Assembly (NCBI GenBank): GCA_004519485.1
Contig: CP038133.1
Coordinates: 1,012,830 to 1,076,829 of the forward strand
DNA length: 64,000 bases
DNA from: Nannochloropsis oceanica
Lineage: Eukaryota > Sar > Eustigmatophyceae > Eustigmatales > Monodopsidaceae
Direction of reading: 5' to 3'
Shown here: positions 1 to 12,239 of the stretch, piece after piece
How the letters are laid out: the number at the start of each line of letters is the position of its first letter
Numbering within the stretch: position 1 is the first letter of the stretch
Notes under the pieces: generated by a model
Told to the model about the DNA's origin: nothing
Seen by the model: the letters and a program-made list of their open reading frames with translations, nothing else
Database searches by the model: none
Translations under genes and position numbers: made by a program

Positions 1-327
1 TGAAATGTAAAAGATCCAATCGATGCAGTGCTCATAATATCTAATCAATACACTGGTCAATAAGAGGGTTTCTTTGTTTGATTAATCGGTAGATTTTTTG
101 ATTCTTTTTCTTGTATATTTAGTTTTTGACTTTTGAGTGATTGATTTATTAATCCTTTGATATATTGAATCGGTCTTATTCTCCTTCCGTATTAAATATT
201 TAGTTTTATCTCCTCTCTTCCCTTTCACTTCTAAACGACAACATTTGAGGGCTTACGCTGTTATACCTGGATCCAATTTCTAAATATGTCCCTCCCTCCC
301 TCTCTCCTCCTTCCTATCCATCTATCT
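1..327. other. AT-rich intergenic stretch
   Basis: No coding region is supported here. The sequence is AT-rich with T-runs and lies just downstream of the 3' end of the minus-strand GT49 gene. It probably holds that gene's 3' UTR. Confidence 0.5.
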
Positions 328-2356
328 CTATGGCTTCACAGCCGTTGGGTTGGAGGGAGGGCACAAATGGGTGATTTTACTCGCTCTGGATGCCTTCTCC
401 TGGGACGCCCAACCCAAAAACCGGCTGTACATCTCGTCCATCCGCTCCCTCCATCCCGCCTTCCCTTCCTCCCGCCCTCCTGTCAACCAGGACTTCTTGC
501 TCCTACTCGTTGGATGGGGGAAATGTACCAGGAAGGCCTGGGGGGGGAGGACTGAGAAAGTGAATCCTCGGTAACGGAGGTGAGCAATGTGCTCAATTTT
601 GTTCTTGCCATAGCCTGTGAAGGCCTCGGCGAAGGGAGGGGTGGTGGGGCAGCGGCGAAGGACCACGTAAGGCTCGTATCTGAGGGGCGGAGGAGGGAAA
701 GAGGGAGATAAAGAGGAAGAGAAAGAGGCAGGGAGGTAGGGAGCAAGAGAGAAATGAGGTCACGAGAACCGTGGAGAAACGCTTGTCTGATGCAGGGGAG
801 GGATCAGCTCCGTGCCTGACACCTCCCTCCCTCCCTCCCTCCCTCCCTCCCTCGTCCCCCCACCTGTTCGACAAGAAACAAGGAATATCCTTGATCTCGT
901 CCTCGCCCTGCCTGCTTGTCCAGTACACTGTGTCTGTGCTCCCGTGCCCGTGCACATTGTACTGCGAGTCAAAGACGAGGCATTCCCCTCTCTCCAAGCA
1001 CGTCAGCAGCCCCTGCTGCTCCTCCGGCATGCCCTCCACCCGCTCCTCCCTCCCTGCCTCGCCCTTTCCCCCCTTCTCCCCCCGTGCTTGCTCTGCCGTC
1101 GTCGCCTTTCCCAGGTAGCCAAACGCGGGCACCACCAACGCCTGCAGCGGATCCAGGAATCGCTCCCTGGTCTCGCCTCCTCCCCCTCTCTCCATCCCTC
1201 CCTCCCTCCCTCCCTTGCCGTTCTTCGACGACAGGTGCTTGAGGAGGGAGTAGAGGTGGAGGGAGGGCCAGAGGTCCATGTCCGTCAGAAGGAAGTGCGT
1301 GGTCGTAACCTCCGCGATCGCCAGATTTCGCAGGGCATTGACGGGATAGTGATCCGGCGAGCCCCAGTAGGCCGAAGAGGAGGAGCGGGGGGCGGAGGAG
1401 GCGGAGAGAGAGGAGGGGGGCGGCGAGACCTGCAAGATGCGCGCGTGCGGACAGGCAGTGATCTCGGAGAGGAAGGTATGGTCGGCGGAGGTGGAGTTCA
1501 GCATGTAGATGGCCAGGACTATGGGTCCTTGCCAGCGCTGGCAGATGTGAGGGAGCATCCAAAGACGGTCGGGGGAGGATTGGGACACGAGGGTGAAATC
1601 GATGTCTTCGGTCTCGTCCAGACCGGTGCCCGTGCAGGTGGTGTTTGAGGGCGGGAAGGAGGGAGGGAAGGAGGGGGGCGTCGGCGGGAATCTGATGCCG
1701 AAAGCCGCGTCGCCGTACGCCTGGTGCTCAGAGCTGAGGGGCCATGCCCAGGAGGGAGGTGGCCAAGAGGTAAGGGAGGAGGAGGAGGAGGAGGAGGAGG
1801 AAGAAGAAGAAGAGGGAAATGCAAGAGAAGAGTGGTCAACTGTTCTTCGGCTTTCATCCTTTCGAACGTGCATGTCATCGTCTCCACCTGCGTCTCGCTG
1901 CACCTCTTCTACGGCTCCCTCCTTATCCTCGTCCCCATCCTCTTCTTGCTTCTGCTCCCGGGCCCACCATTTCTCCGTCTCCTCCTCCCCCTGCAGCACA
2001 TCTTGCTTTTCTGCCGCTGCTTCCTCCTTTATTCCCTCTTCCTCTTTCGTTTCATCAGTGGTGATTGCGCTGTTTCTGTTCACGTCCTCACCTCCTGCAG
2101 CCCAGGCCGCTGCGCTGCTGCCTGCAATGAGAGAATCGTTAGGTAAGGAAGGAGCAGTACGGCCGCCGCCGTGTCGCAGCGTGATGTATTGTGGGCGCGT
2201 ATTGGCATCACCAATTCCGTCAGGAGGGACGGGGAGAGATCGCGAGAAGAGCCCCAGCACGTAGGCAGACAGGAGGAAGAGGAAGAGGGAGAAACGGAGG
2301 ACAATGAAGCTGCCGGGGGTGCCGCGGGGCGGAAGGTGCGTCGAGGAAGAGTGCAT
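328..2356 (-). CDS. GT49 (LARGE/B4GAT1-type) Golgi glycosyltransferase
   Basis: Two exons fit: 2356-864 and 679-328, with the intron (863-680) starting GTGGGG and ending CTCAG. The spliced product is about 614 aa. Residues about 18-38 form a hydrophobic signal anchor, so a type II Golgi membrane protein is expected. The GT49 core is visible as YPVNALRNLA followed by a DMD metal-binding motif near residue 360, then VPAFG. The splice junction restores RYEPYVVLRR and is followed by GYGKNKIEH and FLVHFPHP, all hallmarks of LARGE/B4GAT1. Characterised members transfer glucuronic acid or xylose onto dystroglycan-type glycans; the acceptor in an alga is unknown. An acidic/Ser-rich stem (residues about 80-200) and a Gly/Arg/Glu tract coded by GGGA repeats inside the domain are unusual additions. 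Family is fairly sure, substrate is not. Confidence 0.85.
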
Positions 2357-3982
2357 GATCTTTGTTTGTTTGTAATGTACTATCGACTATTTCATGTTGT
2401 CAAGGTTATCTGCCGCTGCTTGTTGCTGTTTCTGTGTGTATGCAGGACCCGTAGAGAGGGTGATGAGGAGGTGGCTTACAAATTACTTTCAAATTTGTGC
2501 CTGGGACATTGAAAGATTAGTAACAGGGTCTAGGGGGCAAGGGTAAGCTCAACGAGAGAAAGATGGAATGAGAGATGCTGCTGGAGTCCTGCTAGTGAAA
2601 AGAGCTGGATGTACGTGAGTCACGTGCAAGGCATCCCATAACACGAGAAGCCCATATGTGGGCCGAACGGCACTTCGGTATGGTGGGTGTGGGAGGTTGG
2701 AAGCCCAAAAGCCATACACACCCTCGTCGGGGCAAATACCTTGCCATCACTTGATGCAAAAAATCAATTTCAGAGCGTATCCTAAGCTGCTGGTAGCACC
2801 TATTGCAGAGGAGTGGTCATGCGTCTTCCTTTCATGGGCCGGCATCGCACCACAACAACCCCCAAAAAAACAACGTGCCCCCTTCTTGCTTTTCATCCAT
2901 TTTCCCTGCTTATTTCACACCTGCAGATCATTGCATACCTCATCCTCCCACCTTGTATGCCCCGTTGCCGTGTTAAGGCTGTCAAAAAGACAGTACATCA
3001 GCTTTCCCGAAGAGGAGAAGGAGGAGAAGGAGGCGATGGAGGAGAAGGAGGAGGAGGAGGAGGAGGAGGAGGAGGAGGAGGAGGAGGAGGAGGAGGAGGA
3101 GGAAGAGGGAGGAGGAGGAGGATGACGAAGGAAAAGGAGGATGACGAAGGAGGGAGAGGAAGAAGTCGCCTATAATCAAGCTTGGGAAACTAGCTTTGGC
3201 TTGTGCTGATCTTCTCTTCACTCCGCCTCTTCCGCCGCTGCAAACACAGATGACAAGAAAGAGAGAACAACGATCAATGAAATTATAAGTGACTGTCAGA
3301 GACGGGGTTCGATAATTTTGAAATGCAGAACAAGACCGGTGAATGTAAAGCTATTTGAAATAAAAATGAAGCCTGCATTCCGGACCAAAAAAATCTAATT
3401 TCAGCTCGCAAGGAATGTACAGACTTCCGAGCCCACAACATGTACTAAATCAGAATCTGTTTTGTCGCTCTTTAAGAAGTGGAAGGAGATGACATTTGTT
3501 TGTTTTATTTCGTAAAAAAAATCACAAGCCTGACCGGAAGCCATTCCAATCCTATTCGGTGTCACAGGAAATTGCAGTTTCAGGAATGTTGAACCCAAGG
3601 GGTAAAAGAACGGATCGAACATACCCGGCACACATCGGCAAAAGACCCTGGTCAACGTTTAAGTTAGACAAATACACGCATCAAACCCGTGCCTCACCAC
3701 ATCGCAAATCACATGACAGATCACCTCGACAGAGGACTGGTTGAAGGCCCGGTGTGGCCGCTGGACAAGGCCGGGAGGCACAGGTAAAGCTGTGGGTTGC
3801 TTTGGACGCAATGGCCCGACTAGAGCTTTCCCCTTTGACATTTAATGACCTTGTCTACCAAATCAGTCAAAAATGACCCCACCGCCAATATTTTTCGTCT
3901 ATTTTGGTCCTCGTGCACAATATCACTCTACCCATCACCCGCCCGGACACCCACAGAAGGCCTTTTAACGAAAGTAAGAGGC
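2357..3982. other. Intergenic region with GGA microsatellite
   Basis: This spacer separates the divergent GT49 and phosphatase genes. The only clear structure is a (GGA/GAG)n microsatellite from about 3,010 to 3,160. Reading frames across it give poly-Glu or poly-Gly products and look spurious. Promoters for both flanking genes must lie here, but I see no recognisable motif. Confidence 0.5.
3010..3160. repeat. (GGA)n trinucleotide microsatellite
   Basis: Nearly uninterrupted GGA/GAG triplets with a few AGA variants at the edges. Confidence 0.9.
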
Positions 3983-5217
3983 ATGCCTGCGCCGACTCCG
4001 CGTGCCTGCTGTGGCCCCCCTCTCGCCTGTTTTCTCTTCCTCCTGGCCCTCGTCTATCTTCCCGTAGCCACTTCCCATGGATTGGGACCACACCGAGCCC
4101 GCATTCATGCTTTTGTACCGGATGCGGTGGACATGGTATGTAGTGACTGCTGGGGAGGAAGTGTCATGAGAGAGGCGATTGAGGGCCCTGGCACTTACCA
4201 AGTCATTCAAAATTGAGAAGACAGCGCTCGCTTCCGATCGACGGTCGGGTATTTCCTCTTAATTTAATCCAAACCTATGCGATATCCCTTAATTGCCACG
4301 CCCTCTTCGAACAGCGCGACCAGCAATTCGAATTCATGACGGGGAGGGACATGGGGCTTGGAACCGAATGGGGCAACGTCAAAGACCTAGTCAGCAGCAG
4401 CAGCAGCAGCAGCAGCAGCGGCCGCGGCGGACTTAAAGACAGTGGGATTGCTATCACTATTACGCCACCCGTGCTCCACCAATCCGGGGACATGGTCGAG
4501 GTAGGGCGGGGGGAATGGAAAGGAGGGTTGGAGAGGAAAGAGATGTCGGAAGCAGTGCAGCAGATGCACTGAGATACAATTTGTCGATCTACTGATTGAT
4601 CTGTCGTTTTTACACCTTCTTCCGATCCCTTCACAGGTGTGCGTTGCTCAAGTCCCAGGCGCCGACGCCTCGACTGACTTCATCGCGGCCTACGCCCCGG
4701 CTGACGTTGACCTCCACGCCACGGCCCCGGTCAAGGTGAGGAGGGAGGGAGGGAGGGAGGAAGATAGAGGTGCGGGGATTGAAGGAGAGGATGGGAAGGA
4801 AGAAAGAAGGGAAGGGGGAGGGAGGGACAGATGGACGGAAGGAGGGACGGTAATGAGGATGGAGAGTGAGGCGCAGGGGCTCTTGTGGACACTCCCATCC
4901 CATGCTCTAATTATCGACTTTGTTCTTCGTCATCTCCTCCTGACACGACAGCTCAAGTACCTCCACGAGGAGACCTCGGCCTCCCTCCCTGCCTCCCTCT
5001 ACTCCTCTACCGGCCAGGGCTGCGTCTCCTTCCGCCTGCTGAATCTCCGCGACGCCTACTCGTTCGCGGTAATGCGAGGGAATGTGACCTCCCCTTTGCT
5101 GCTGGCCACGTCAGCCGCTGTGGGCTTCAAGGAGCCGAACGAGGTAGGGTGGGAGGGAGGGAGGCAGGAAGAAGGGGAAAAGAAGCATGCTAAGAACTCT
5201 CTGGTCCCTTTTGTCTT

Positions 5218-5255
<38 letters not shown>

Positions 5256-5278
5256 TACACGCTCTCTCTCTTTCTTTC

Positions 5279-5346
<68 letters not shown>

Positions 5347-8313
5347 GTAACACAGGTCCACCTGGCGCTGACTGGAAACGACGGAGAGGTAGGTACCTGC
5401 CATCCGTCCCTCTCTCCTTCCCTCCCTCCCTCCCCTTCACCCTATTTGCTACTACTGGGAAGCTCATCAGCCACACTTCCCCTCTCTCCTTCATTCCCTC
5501 CCTCCCGCCCTCCGACTCTCAGATGAGCGTCACATGGGTCACCCGCGATACCAGAGCGCCCGTCGTGCAGTGGTGGGCCGCCATGCCGGATGAGGGGGGG
5601 GGGTGGGAGGGAGGGAGGGCGAGCTCAAGCAGGAGGCAAGTGAAGGCAGGGGACAGGAAGTGCCGGGCCGTCGAGTGGCGGCGGCAGTCGCTAAAAGGCG
5701 CAAAAAAGACGGAGCCGGGGGACCTAGCGGCGGCCTCCTCCTCCCCATTGGACCGCATAGAGGTAGTCTTATCTCCCAAGCAGTTCCTTACCTCCTTACC
5801 GGCACTTCCCAACCTCCCTCCCTCCCTCCCTCTTTCCTTCCTTCCTTCCCTTTCTCCCTCCCTCCCTCCCTCTCTGCAGCACCAGGCGGTAGCCTCGACC
5901 ACCACCTACACCCGCCTTGACATGTGCTCCCCTCCCGCCGCCACCATCGGCTTCCACGACCCCGGCGCCATCCACTCGGCACTGATGCGAGGACTGGAAG
6001 GAGGGAGGGACTACACGTATCGCGTCGGGGATGCGGGTAGGTGACAGAGAGGCGGAGGGAGGGAGGGAGGGAGGGGACGAAGGCCTCCGCAGGTCATCTT
6101 CTTCTCGAGACAGGACTCATTCGTACGAGCCTCCCTCTAATTCCCTCCCTCTATCCATCCCTGCCCCCCCTTCCCTTTCCCTCCGATCCTTTCCCTTCGC
6201 TAAAATCCCAGAACTGAACGTCTGGAGCGACTGCATCACCTTCACCGCGCCTCCCTTCTTCCCGTCGAAGGAGGTGGAGGGAGGCGCGGGTGGGGGCGGA
6301 AAGGACGTGACCTACACATTTGCTGTGTTCGGAGACATGGGCACGGCAGAGGAGGACGGGAGCACGAATATGGGCGGAGAGGAGGTAGGGAGGGAGGGAG
6401 GGAGGGAGGGAGGGAGGGAGGGAGGAAGGATGAAAAGGAAGCAAGGTTTCTTCTTGGTCTCGGCTCCGCATCTCGTCCCCTGGCGGCGTTTGGACCCATA
6501 CTCTCACCACCCTCTCTGTTTCCCTTCTCCAGGTGGCCTCGCTCAACACCACGCGCCTCTTGCTCCGTGCTCTCTCCTCCTCTATCTCCCGCCCTCCCCT
6601 CTCTCTCGTCCTCCACATCGGGGACCTGTCGTACGCCCGCGGCTACGACTACCAGTGGGATGAATTTCTCGCTCAGAACGAGGACATCATGAAGGTACTT
6701 TCCTCTCCCTTCCTCCTTCCTCCCTCCTCTTTCCCTCCATCTTGCCTTGGGTGGATGTTTTCACCTCACTCGTTTTCCCCTTTCCTCCCTCCCTCCCTCC
6801 CTCCCTTCTTAGGTCGTCCCCTGGATGGTCTCTTCGGGCAACCACGAACGAGACGCCAGCGCCGTCTCTCTGTACCGTCCATCGCCGTCTCTCTATATAG
6901 GTACGCCCCCCCTCCCTCCTTCCCTCCCTCCTTCCCTCCCTCCTTCCCTCCCTCCTTTCCTTTCTGTCACCTCCCGTTCAACAAGTTGACTCCTCCATTT
7001 CCTCGCGTTAGGCCCCTGACCCTCAATCGCAATCCCTTCCCTCCCTCCTTCCCTTCCCCCTCCCTCAGGTGAAGACAGCGGAGGGGAGTGCGGAGTGCCG
7101 ACCCAGATTCGATTTCCCATGCCGGGCCCGTGGCAAGAGGCAGAGAAAGACGAGCCCTGGTACTCCTTCAGCAGCGGTCCTGTCCGCTGGGTGGTGCTGT
7201 GCATTGAGAAGGTGGGGAGAGTGGGAGGGAGGGAGGGAGGGAGGGAGGGAGGGAGGGAGGGAGGTTTTGCACAGGGGATGGGCGTACTCGGTGATGCTGA
7301 CATGCATACATGTATGTACATACACACGCCCACAGGATTTTATGCCGGGCTCACCGCAGCATGACTTCCTCCTTGACGCCCTCTCCTCGCAGGTGTGTCT
7401 TTGCCACCCTCCCTTCCTTCGTCTTGTTCAGGTCTCTGAACCCTCCGTCCCTCCCTCCCTCCCTCCTCCCCCCCTCCTCCCCCAGATGAATCGCACGCTG
7501 ACCCCGTGGGTGGTGGTGGCGGCCCACCGGCCTATGTACATAGACAGCGACTGGGATGACCCGGAAAAGGAGGCCTCGGACCAGGAGGTGGCGAAGAAGA
7601 TGCAGGAGGGCTTGGAGGACGTGCTGGTAGGGAGGGAGGGAGGGAGGACAGCGGGTAGTGACAGGGTTTCTCACACGCTTTAATACTTCGCTCCACGCAC
7701 AGATGCAGTACAAGGTGGACTTAGGGATTTACGGCCATCACCAGTGAGTACCACCCCTTATCCCATTTCTTCCTTTCCCCCGCTCTCTTCCTCAGCCTCC
7801 TTCCCTCCCTCCTTCAGCTCCTATCAACGCACGTGCCAGGTGTACCGAAACAAATGCCTCGCTCCCAGCGGCGGGACCGAGTACAAAGCGCCCGTCCACG
7901 CGGTGGTGGGGATGGCCGGCCAAGGTTTAAGTCAGAACGGTAGAGAGGGAGGGAGGGAGGGAGGGAGGGAGGGGAGAAGGGAAGGAGGGGAAAGAATCGT
8001 TTCCAGGACGAGTCGAGATGCCGTCGAATTGTACCTTTTCCTTCCTCAAGGCGCTCTTCTTTCCCTCTCCCCCCCCACCATTTCCCCTCCTTGTCCTTCC
8101 TTCCTCTCCACAGCCCTGGCCGTCCGCCCGGCTATCTTCGAGCACGTGGACACGAGCCACTTCGGCCTGACCCTTATGACGGTCAACCGCACCCACCTCA
8201 CTCTCACGCTATACAGCGACGAGGAAGGAGGTGAGGTCTTGGACACGTTCACCCTGCTGGGAAAGGCAGGAGGGGAGGGAGGGCGGGCATCGGTGGTGAG
8301 GACGGAGGGATGA
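3983..8313 (+). CDS. Secreted purple acid phosphatase, 16 exons
   Basis: A metallophosphoesterase of the plant high-molecular-weight PAP type (PAP1/24/27 subgroup, often nucleotide phosphodiesterases). Phase-compatible exons: 3983-4135, 4315-4500, 4637-4735, 4952-5143, 5347-5388, 5523-5762, 5880-6036, 6212-6384, 6533-6694, 6813-6900, 7069-7211, 7336-7392, 7486-7626, 7703-7743, 7818-7939, 8114-8313, giving about 731 aa. The start was chosen because it opens a signal peptide (LACFLFLLALVYLP); an upstream in-frame Met exists at 3845. Metal-ligand motifs occur in order: FGDMG, GDLSYARG, SGNHERD, AHRPMY and GHHHSYQRTC. DSGGECGVPT and PWYSFSSG also match the subgroup. Canonical GHRPMY and GHVH are slightly altered, but every ligand residue is kept. 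Exon 2 carries a poly-Ser tract coded by AGC repeats. Likely role: phosphate scavenging at the surface or in the secretory system. Confidence 0.92.
4391..4420 (+). repeat. AGC trinucleotide run coding poly-Ser in PAP exon 2
   Basis: About nine AGC codons in frame in the phosphatase gene, just upstream of its N-terminal beta-sandwich domain. Probably length-variable. Confidence 0.8.
5215..5345 (+). repeat. (CA)n then (CT)n microsatellite in a PAP intron
   Basis: CA dinucleotides with some CATA run to about 5,260, then CT dinucleotides continue to the acceptor CTCAG at 5,346. The CT block doubles as the polypyrimidine tract of the intron. Confidence 0.9.
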
Positions 8314-9369
8314 GGAGGAGAGGAGCGAGGGGGGGGGTAGATAAAGAGGGTTTGGGGGAGGAGGTGGGAGTGGCGCTGTAAATGGAGTACATACAGATGC
8401 TGTGAGGGAGGCAGTCTGCCTGCTATGTTGATAAAACGGTCTAATTGAAGGGTGACGCTGGGTGAAGATTGAGAGGAATGTAGATGGTGAGAGGATGGGG
8501 GGAAGAGAAATAAGGCAAGCTCTCAATCCTCCCTCTACATGGGCTACAATATCTTCAGTCAAAAAGCAATAAAGCGCCAGCTGCTGACACTCCCAGAGCA
8601 CCATTTCTTGTTTATTCTTTTCCCCATAGTCCTCCGCCCATCGCCCCTCCTTCCTCTTCGCACCTTTCCATCCCTTCCCTACCCTCCCAGGCCTTAATCT
8701 CTCATCCAAATTCCTTTGTTACTTGATCGTCGTCCCGCCGCCTCCCCCTCCGCCTCCCACCCAACCCCCTCCCAGCCCTCCCCCCGTGATGGCTGGTGGT
8801 GGCAATCCCGTCAAATTAGGAGAGGTGGCAGCCCCGGCGCCGCCTTGCACTAAAGAAGCTGATATTGGGGTATCAAGGGCAGGGGGGGAAGCGACGAGAA
8901 TTAAAGCGTGAGCCCCGTGCCACAGTACGAATACATTCGAGGAGGAAGAGGGTGATGGGCACTACACGAGCCGTCCCAGGAGAAAAAGGAGAGTATGTAG
9001 GGGATGAATTTCGACGACACTCAGTGAACAGTGGATGCACACATCTTTCTCCATCTTTCGCGCCCTAGACTTTCTCCAAGCCTCCCCCTTCTCCCCGCCG
9101 AGAGGCACCTACCATGACCCTGCACCATACTGATGGGCGGCGTCGCCCCCCCACCGACTGGGAAGTGCATCCGTACGTCTTCCTCTGTCAGCAAGCCTAC
9201 AAATAGGAGGGAAGGAGGGAGGGATTAAGGGGTGAAAATTGGTGCAATGGCCATGACCAGATAAATATAATTCTATTTAGCCTCCTCCTCTCTCCCTCCT
9301 TCCTTCCCTCCCTCCCTTCCCTCCGTTCCTCCCTCCGTCCCTTCCTTCCTCCATCCCTCCTTCCCTCCC
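8314..9369. other. Convergent intergenic spacer
   Basis: Lies between the 3' ends of the phosphatase (+) and NOT2 (-). It contains GGGA/TCCC-rich runs (about 9,285-9,370) and no frame I can support as coding. Confidence 0.5.
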
Positions 9370-12239
9370 TCAAGACGCACCCGAGGCGATGGCGGACATA
9401 TTGGCGGGGGAGGTCTGCGGAAACACGCGCTTCTCCCTGTCAAGGAGAAAGGAGGAGGGGGAAGAGGAGGAGGGAGGGGCAAAGGGAAGGGGAGGGGGAA
9501 TGAGGGGGTGGATGAGGGGCCATGGGACGCGTAGGGGGGTCAGTGGTGAGGAGAAGGGGAACATAGAGCAGGCAGGCCGAGAGAAGCAGACAAAACTACG
9601 ACGACAAAGCGGCGAAAAAGGAAAGGAAGAGGAACACGATTACGCGAGAAACGCGAAGGGAGAGGAAACAGACGATAAGGGCCCCTAAGAGGGAGGGAGC
9701 GAAGGGAAGGAGGGCGGGAGGAAGGACGCACCAGTGATTGATGTCGAAGTACCAGTACTGGCCGCCCTCCTGCTTGACCCACAGCTTCATCTCCTTGTGA
9801 AATCGCCACTCCCGCCGATACAGCTCCTCCGCACTGTACGCCTGGGAGGGGACGTGGGAGGGAAGGAGAGAGGGAGGGAGGGATGGGGCGAGGGAGAAGG
9901 AGCGTGAAAAAAACAGACCATGCAGAGGACATGTTGCCGCCTTGTGTCACATTCCTCTCCCTCCCTGCCTCCCTGCCTCCCTCCCTGCCTCCCTCCCTCC
10001 CCTCGAACCTGCAGGGCGTCCTTGGGCATGGCGTAAAACACGTAGAAGAGTGTCTCCTGCGCAAACTTTCCGAAGTGCGCGAGCTTCAAGGCTGGGGGAT
10101 TATGATGAAGAGAGAAGGGAGGGAGGGAGGGAGGGAATGATGAGGGGTCGGCGATGAGACCATGGGCGGTGGGGGGAATGCGTTGGCGCTCTTCGGGACA
10201 GACAAAACGAGGGAGGGAGGGAGGGAGGGAGGGAGGGAGGAGCGCACGCACATTGCTTCTGGATGTTGTAGCACTGGGGAAGGAAGAACTTGGGCTCGCG
10301 GGAGGTGGGGGCCTCGGCCCATGGCGAGGCGAAGGTGGAGTAGAGGGACTCGCTGGCGTTGAGGTTCAGGCCGAGAGTGGTCAGGTCGCTCCCTGAGGGG
10401 GATCGGAGAGGAGGGGAGGAAGGAGGGGAGGGAGGGAGGGTTGAGAGACCGCAGGGTAGGACGCAGGGAAGACGTCGACATAAAAGGAAGGGGGGCGAGA
10501 GGGAGGGCGGGCGGGCGGGCGGGAGGGAGGGCGGGAGAGAGGAAGGGCCAGTACCTACCGAGGGCGAGTGTGTTGAGATCGGGGTCGGTCATGCGGATGA
10601 CGGCGAGGAGACCAAGCAATCCGAAGCGCTCCCCACCCCCATCTTGTTGCTGCTGCTGTTGCTTCAAGCGCAGGGAGTGAGAAGGAATAAGGGGAAGGGA
10701 AGGGAGGGGAAGGGGGGGGAGGGAGGGAGGGAGGGGACGGACCTGCTGCTGTTGTCGGGTCAGAGTCGAGGTAGATTTAACGCCCTCGATGTGTGGAGGG
10801 GGGGCCGACGAGGATGAGGTCATGCCTAAGGAGGAGGGGAAAGGGAGGGAGGGAGGGAGGGAGGGAGGATGTCAGAATCGTCAACGACGACAACAAAGAG
10901 AGGTGTGAAGCACATGGCTCGTCGTCGCCACCCCCTCCTTTCCTCCTTCCTTCATTTCTCGCCCCCTCCTTCCCTCCCTCCCTCCAGCCCGCCCTCTATG
11001 CGCACCTGCCAACGTCTGCTGTTGCTGTTGCTGCTGCTGCTGCTGCTGTTGCTGCTGCAGATGCCCTTCCCCCCCTCCTCCTCCCCCTCTACTGGGCATA
11101 GAAGGCCCGCTGCCTGGAAGCGCGGGAAAGTCCTCTTGCTGGATGGCGAACTCCCCTGAAGAAGGAAAGGAGGGAGGGAGGGAGGGAGGGATGGGGGGGG
11201 GGGAAGAGAAAGAAAGAGAGGGGCAGGATAAGCACTTACTCGCTGATGGAATGACATAGAAAGAGGGACGCAAGATACCCCCACATCCCCTCCCAACTTT
11301 TTTTTCCTTGACACCTCTCCTTCAGATCTTCCTCCTGCCAAACCGTCTATTATTTCTTGACTAATCCACCTCCTCCCTCGTTTCAAGGACAATCTACCTC
11401 CTCTCTCCTCATTCCCTTCTGGCTTACCTCCTGCCCCGCCCACCACGTTCTGTCCCGCTCCAGGCCCCATCACACCTCCCCCTCCCCCTCCGGTGCTCGA
11501 GCCCACGAGGTGGCTGTACATGGGCTGCTGCCCGCTGCCGTAAGGAAGAGTCTGTTGCGAAAGGTGAAGAGAAGGAGGAAAAGACGGAAGGACAGAGGGT
11601 TGAGGGGTGGGAGTGTGCTCCAAGACAAAGGAGGGACAGCTAAGGCGCTGTCCCTCCCTCCTTCCCTCCCTTCCTTCGCGGTCACCTCCGCGGCCCCCTC
11701 CGCTCCTTCATTCTTTCACCCACCACCTACCTCTTCTTGCAGCGACATCTGTCCCATCCGTTGTTGCATGCCTGCTATTGAATTCCCTCCTCCCCCTCCC
11801 CCTCCCCCTCCCCCTCCTCCTCCCCCTCCTGGTGCCAGGGCTGGGAATTCGTTCAAGTCGAATGTAAGGGGTCCGCCGCCGGCTGCTGTATTTGGCGGCT
11901 GCCCTCCTTGTGAGGGGGAGGCGAGTGCCTGCTATTGAGAGGAGGAGAACAGACAGAGGGAGAGGAAGAGTGGGGAGAAAGGGGGTGGGTGTCGGTGTTG
12001 ATCCGCTCACCTTGCCGTGCCCTCATGCCTGCCCTTTCCTTCCTTTCCTCCCTCCGAAAATTTGTTCCGCTCCCCCACAAAAAACGTACCAAACTCGAAT
12101 TGCGCCCATTCATTGTGGTACCCCCCTGAGCGAACTGCCCCCCTCCTCCTCCGCTTCCTGTTTGCTGCCCTTGTCCTCCTCCGGCTCCTCCATTCTGTTG
12201 TGTGGAGGCTGCCCCAACATAGCCCAATCCGCCCATCAT
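9370..12239 (-). CDS. NOT2: CCR4-NOT complex subunit 2 (NOT2/CNOT2)
   Basis: Structural subunit of the CCR4-NOT deadenylase complex (mRNA decay and transcription control). Ten coding exons join in phase: 12239-12090, 11928-11731, 11551-11428, 11155-11006, 10825-10743, 10661-10559, 10392-10252, 10091-10009, 9841-9732, 9436-9370, giving about 402 aa. The sixth exon could start a few Gln codons later because CAG acceptors overlap a CAA/CAG tract. The N-terminus has the NOT2 motifs FDLNEFPAL and IQQEDFPALPG between Gly- and Gln-rich segments. The C-terminal NOT box shows FGLLGLLAVIR, ALGSDLTTLGLNLN (restored across a junction), SLYSTFASPW, ETLFYVFYAMP, WRFHKEMKLW and YWYFDINHWEKR. The first ATG is taken as the start; upstream sequence has splice-like sites suggesting 5' UTR introns. 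Length is shorter than the human protein (540 aa), which is normal for protists. Confidence 0.9.

Noticed and set aside
11240-11275. An extra NOT2 exon ending at a strong GTAAGT near 11,245
   Set aside because: Direct joining of 11,428 to 11,155 keeps phase and gives the expected motif context; no acceptor for the extra exon is convincing.
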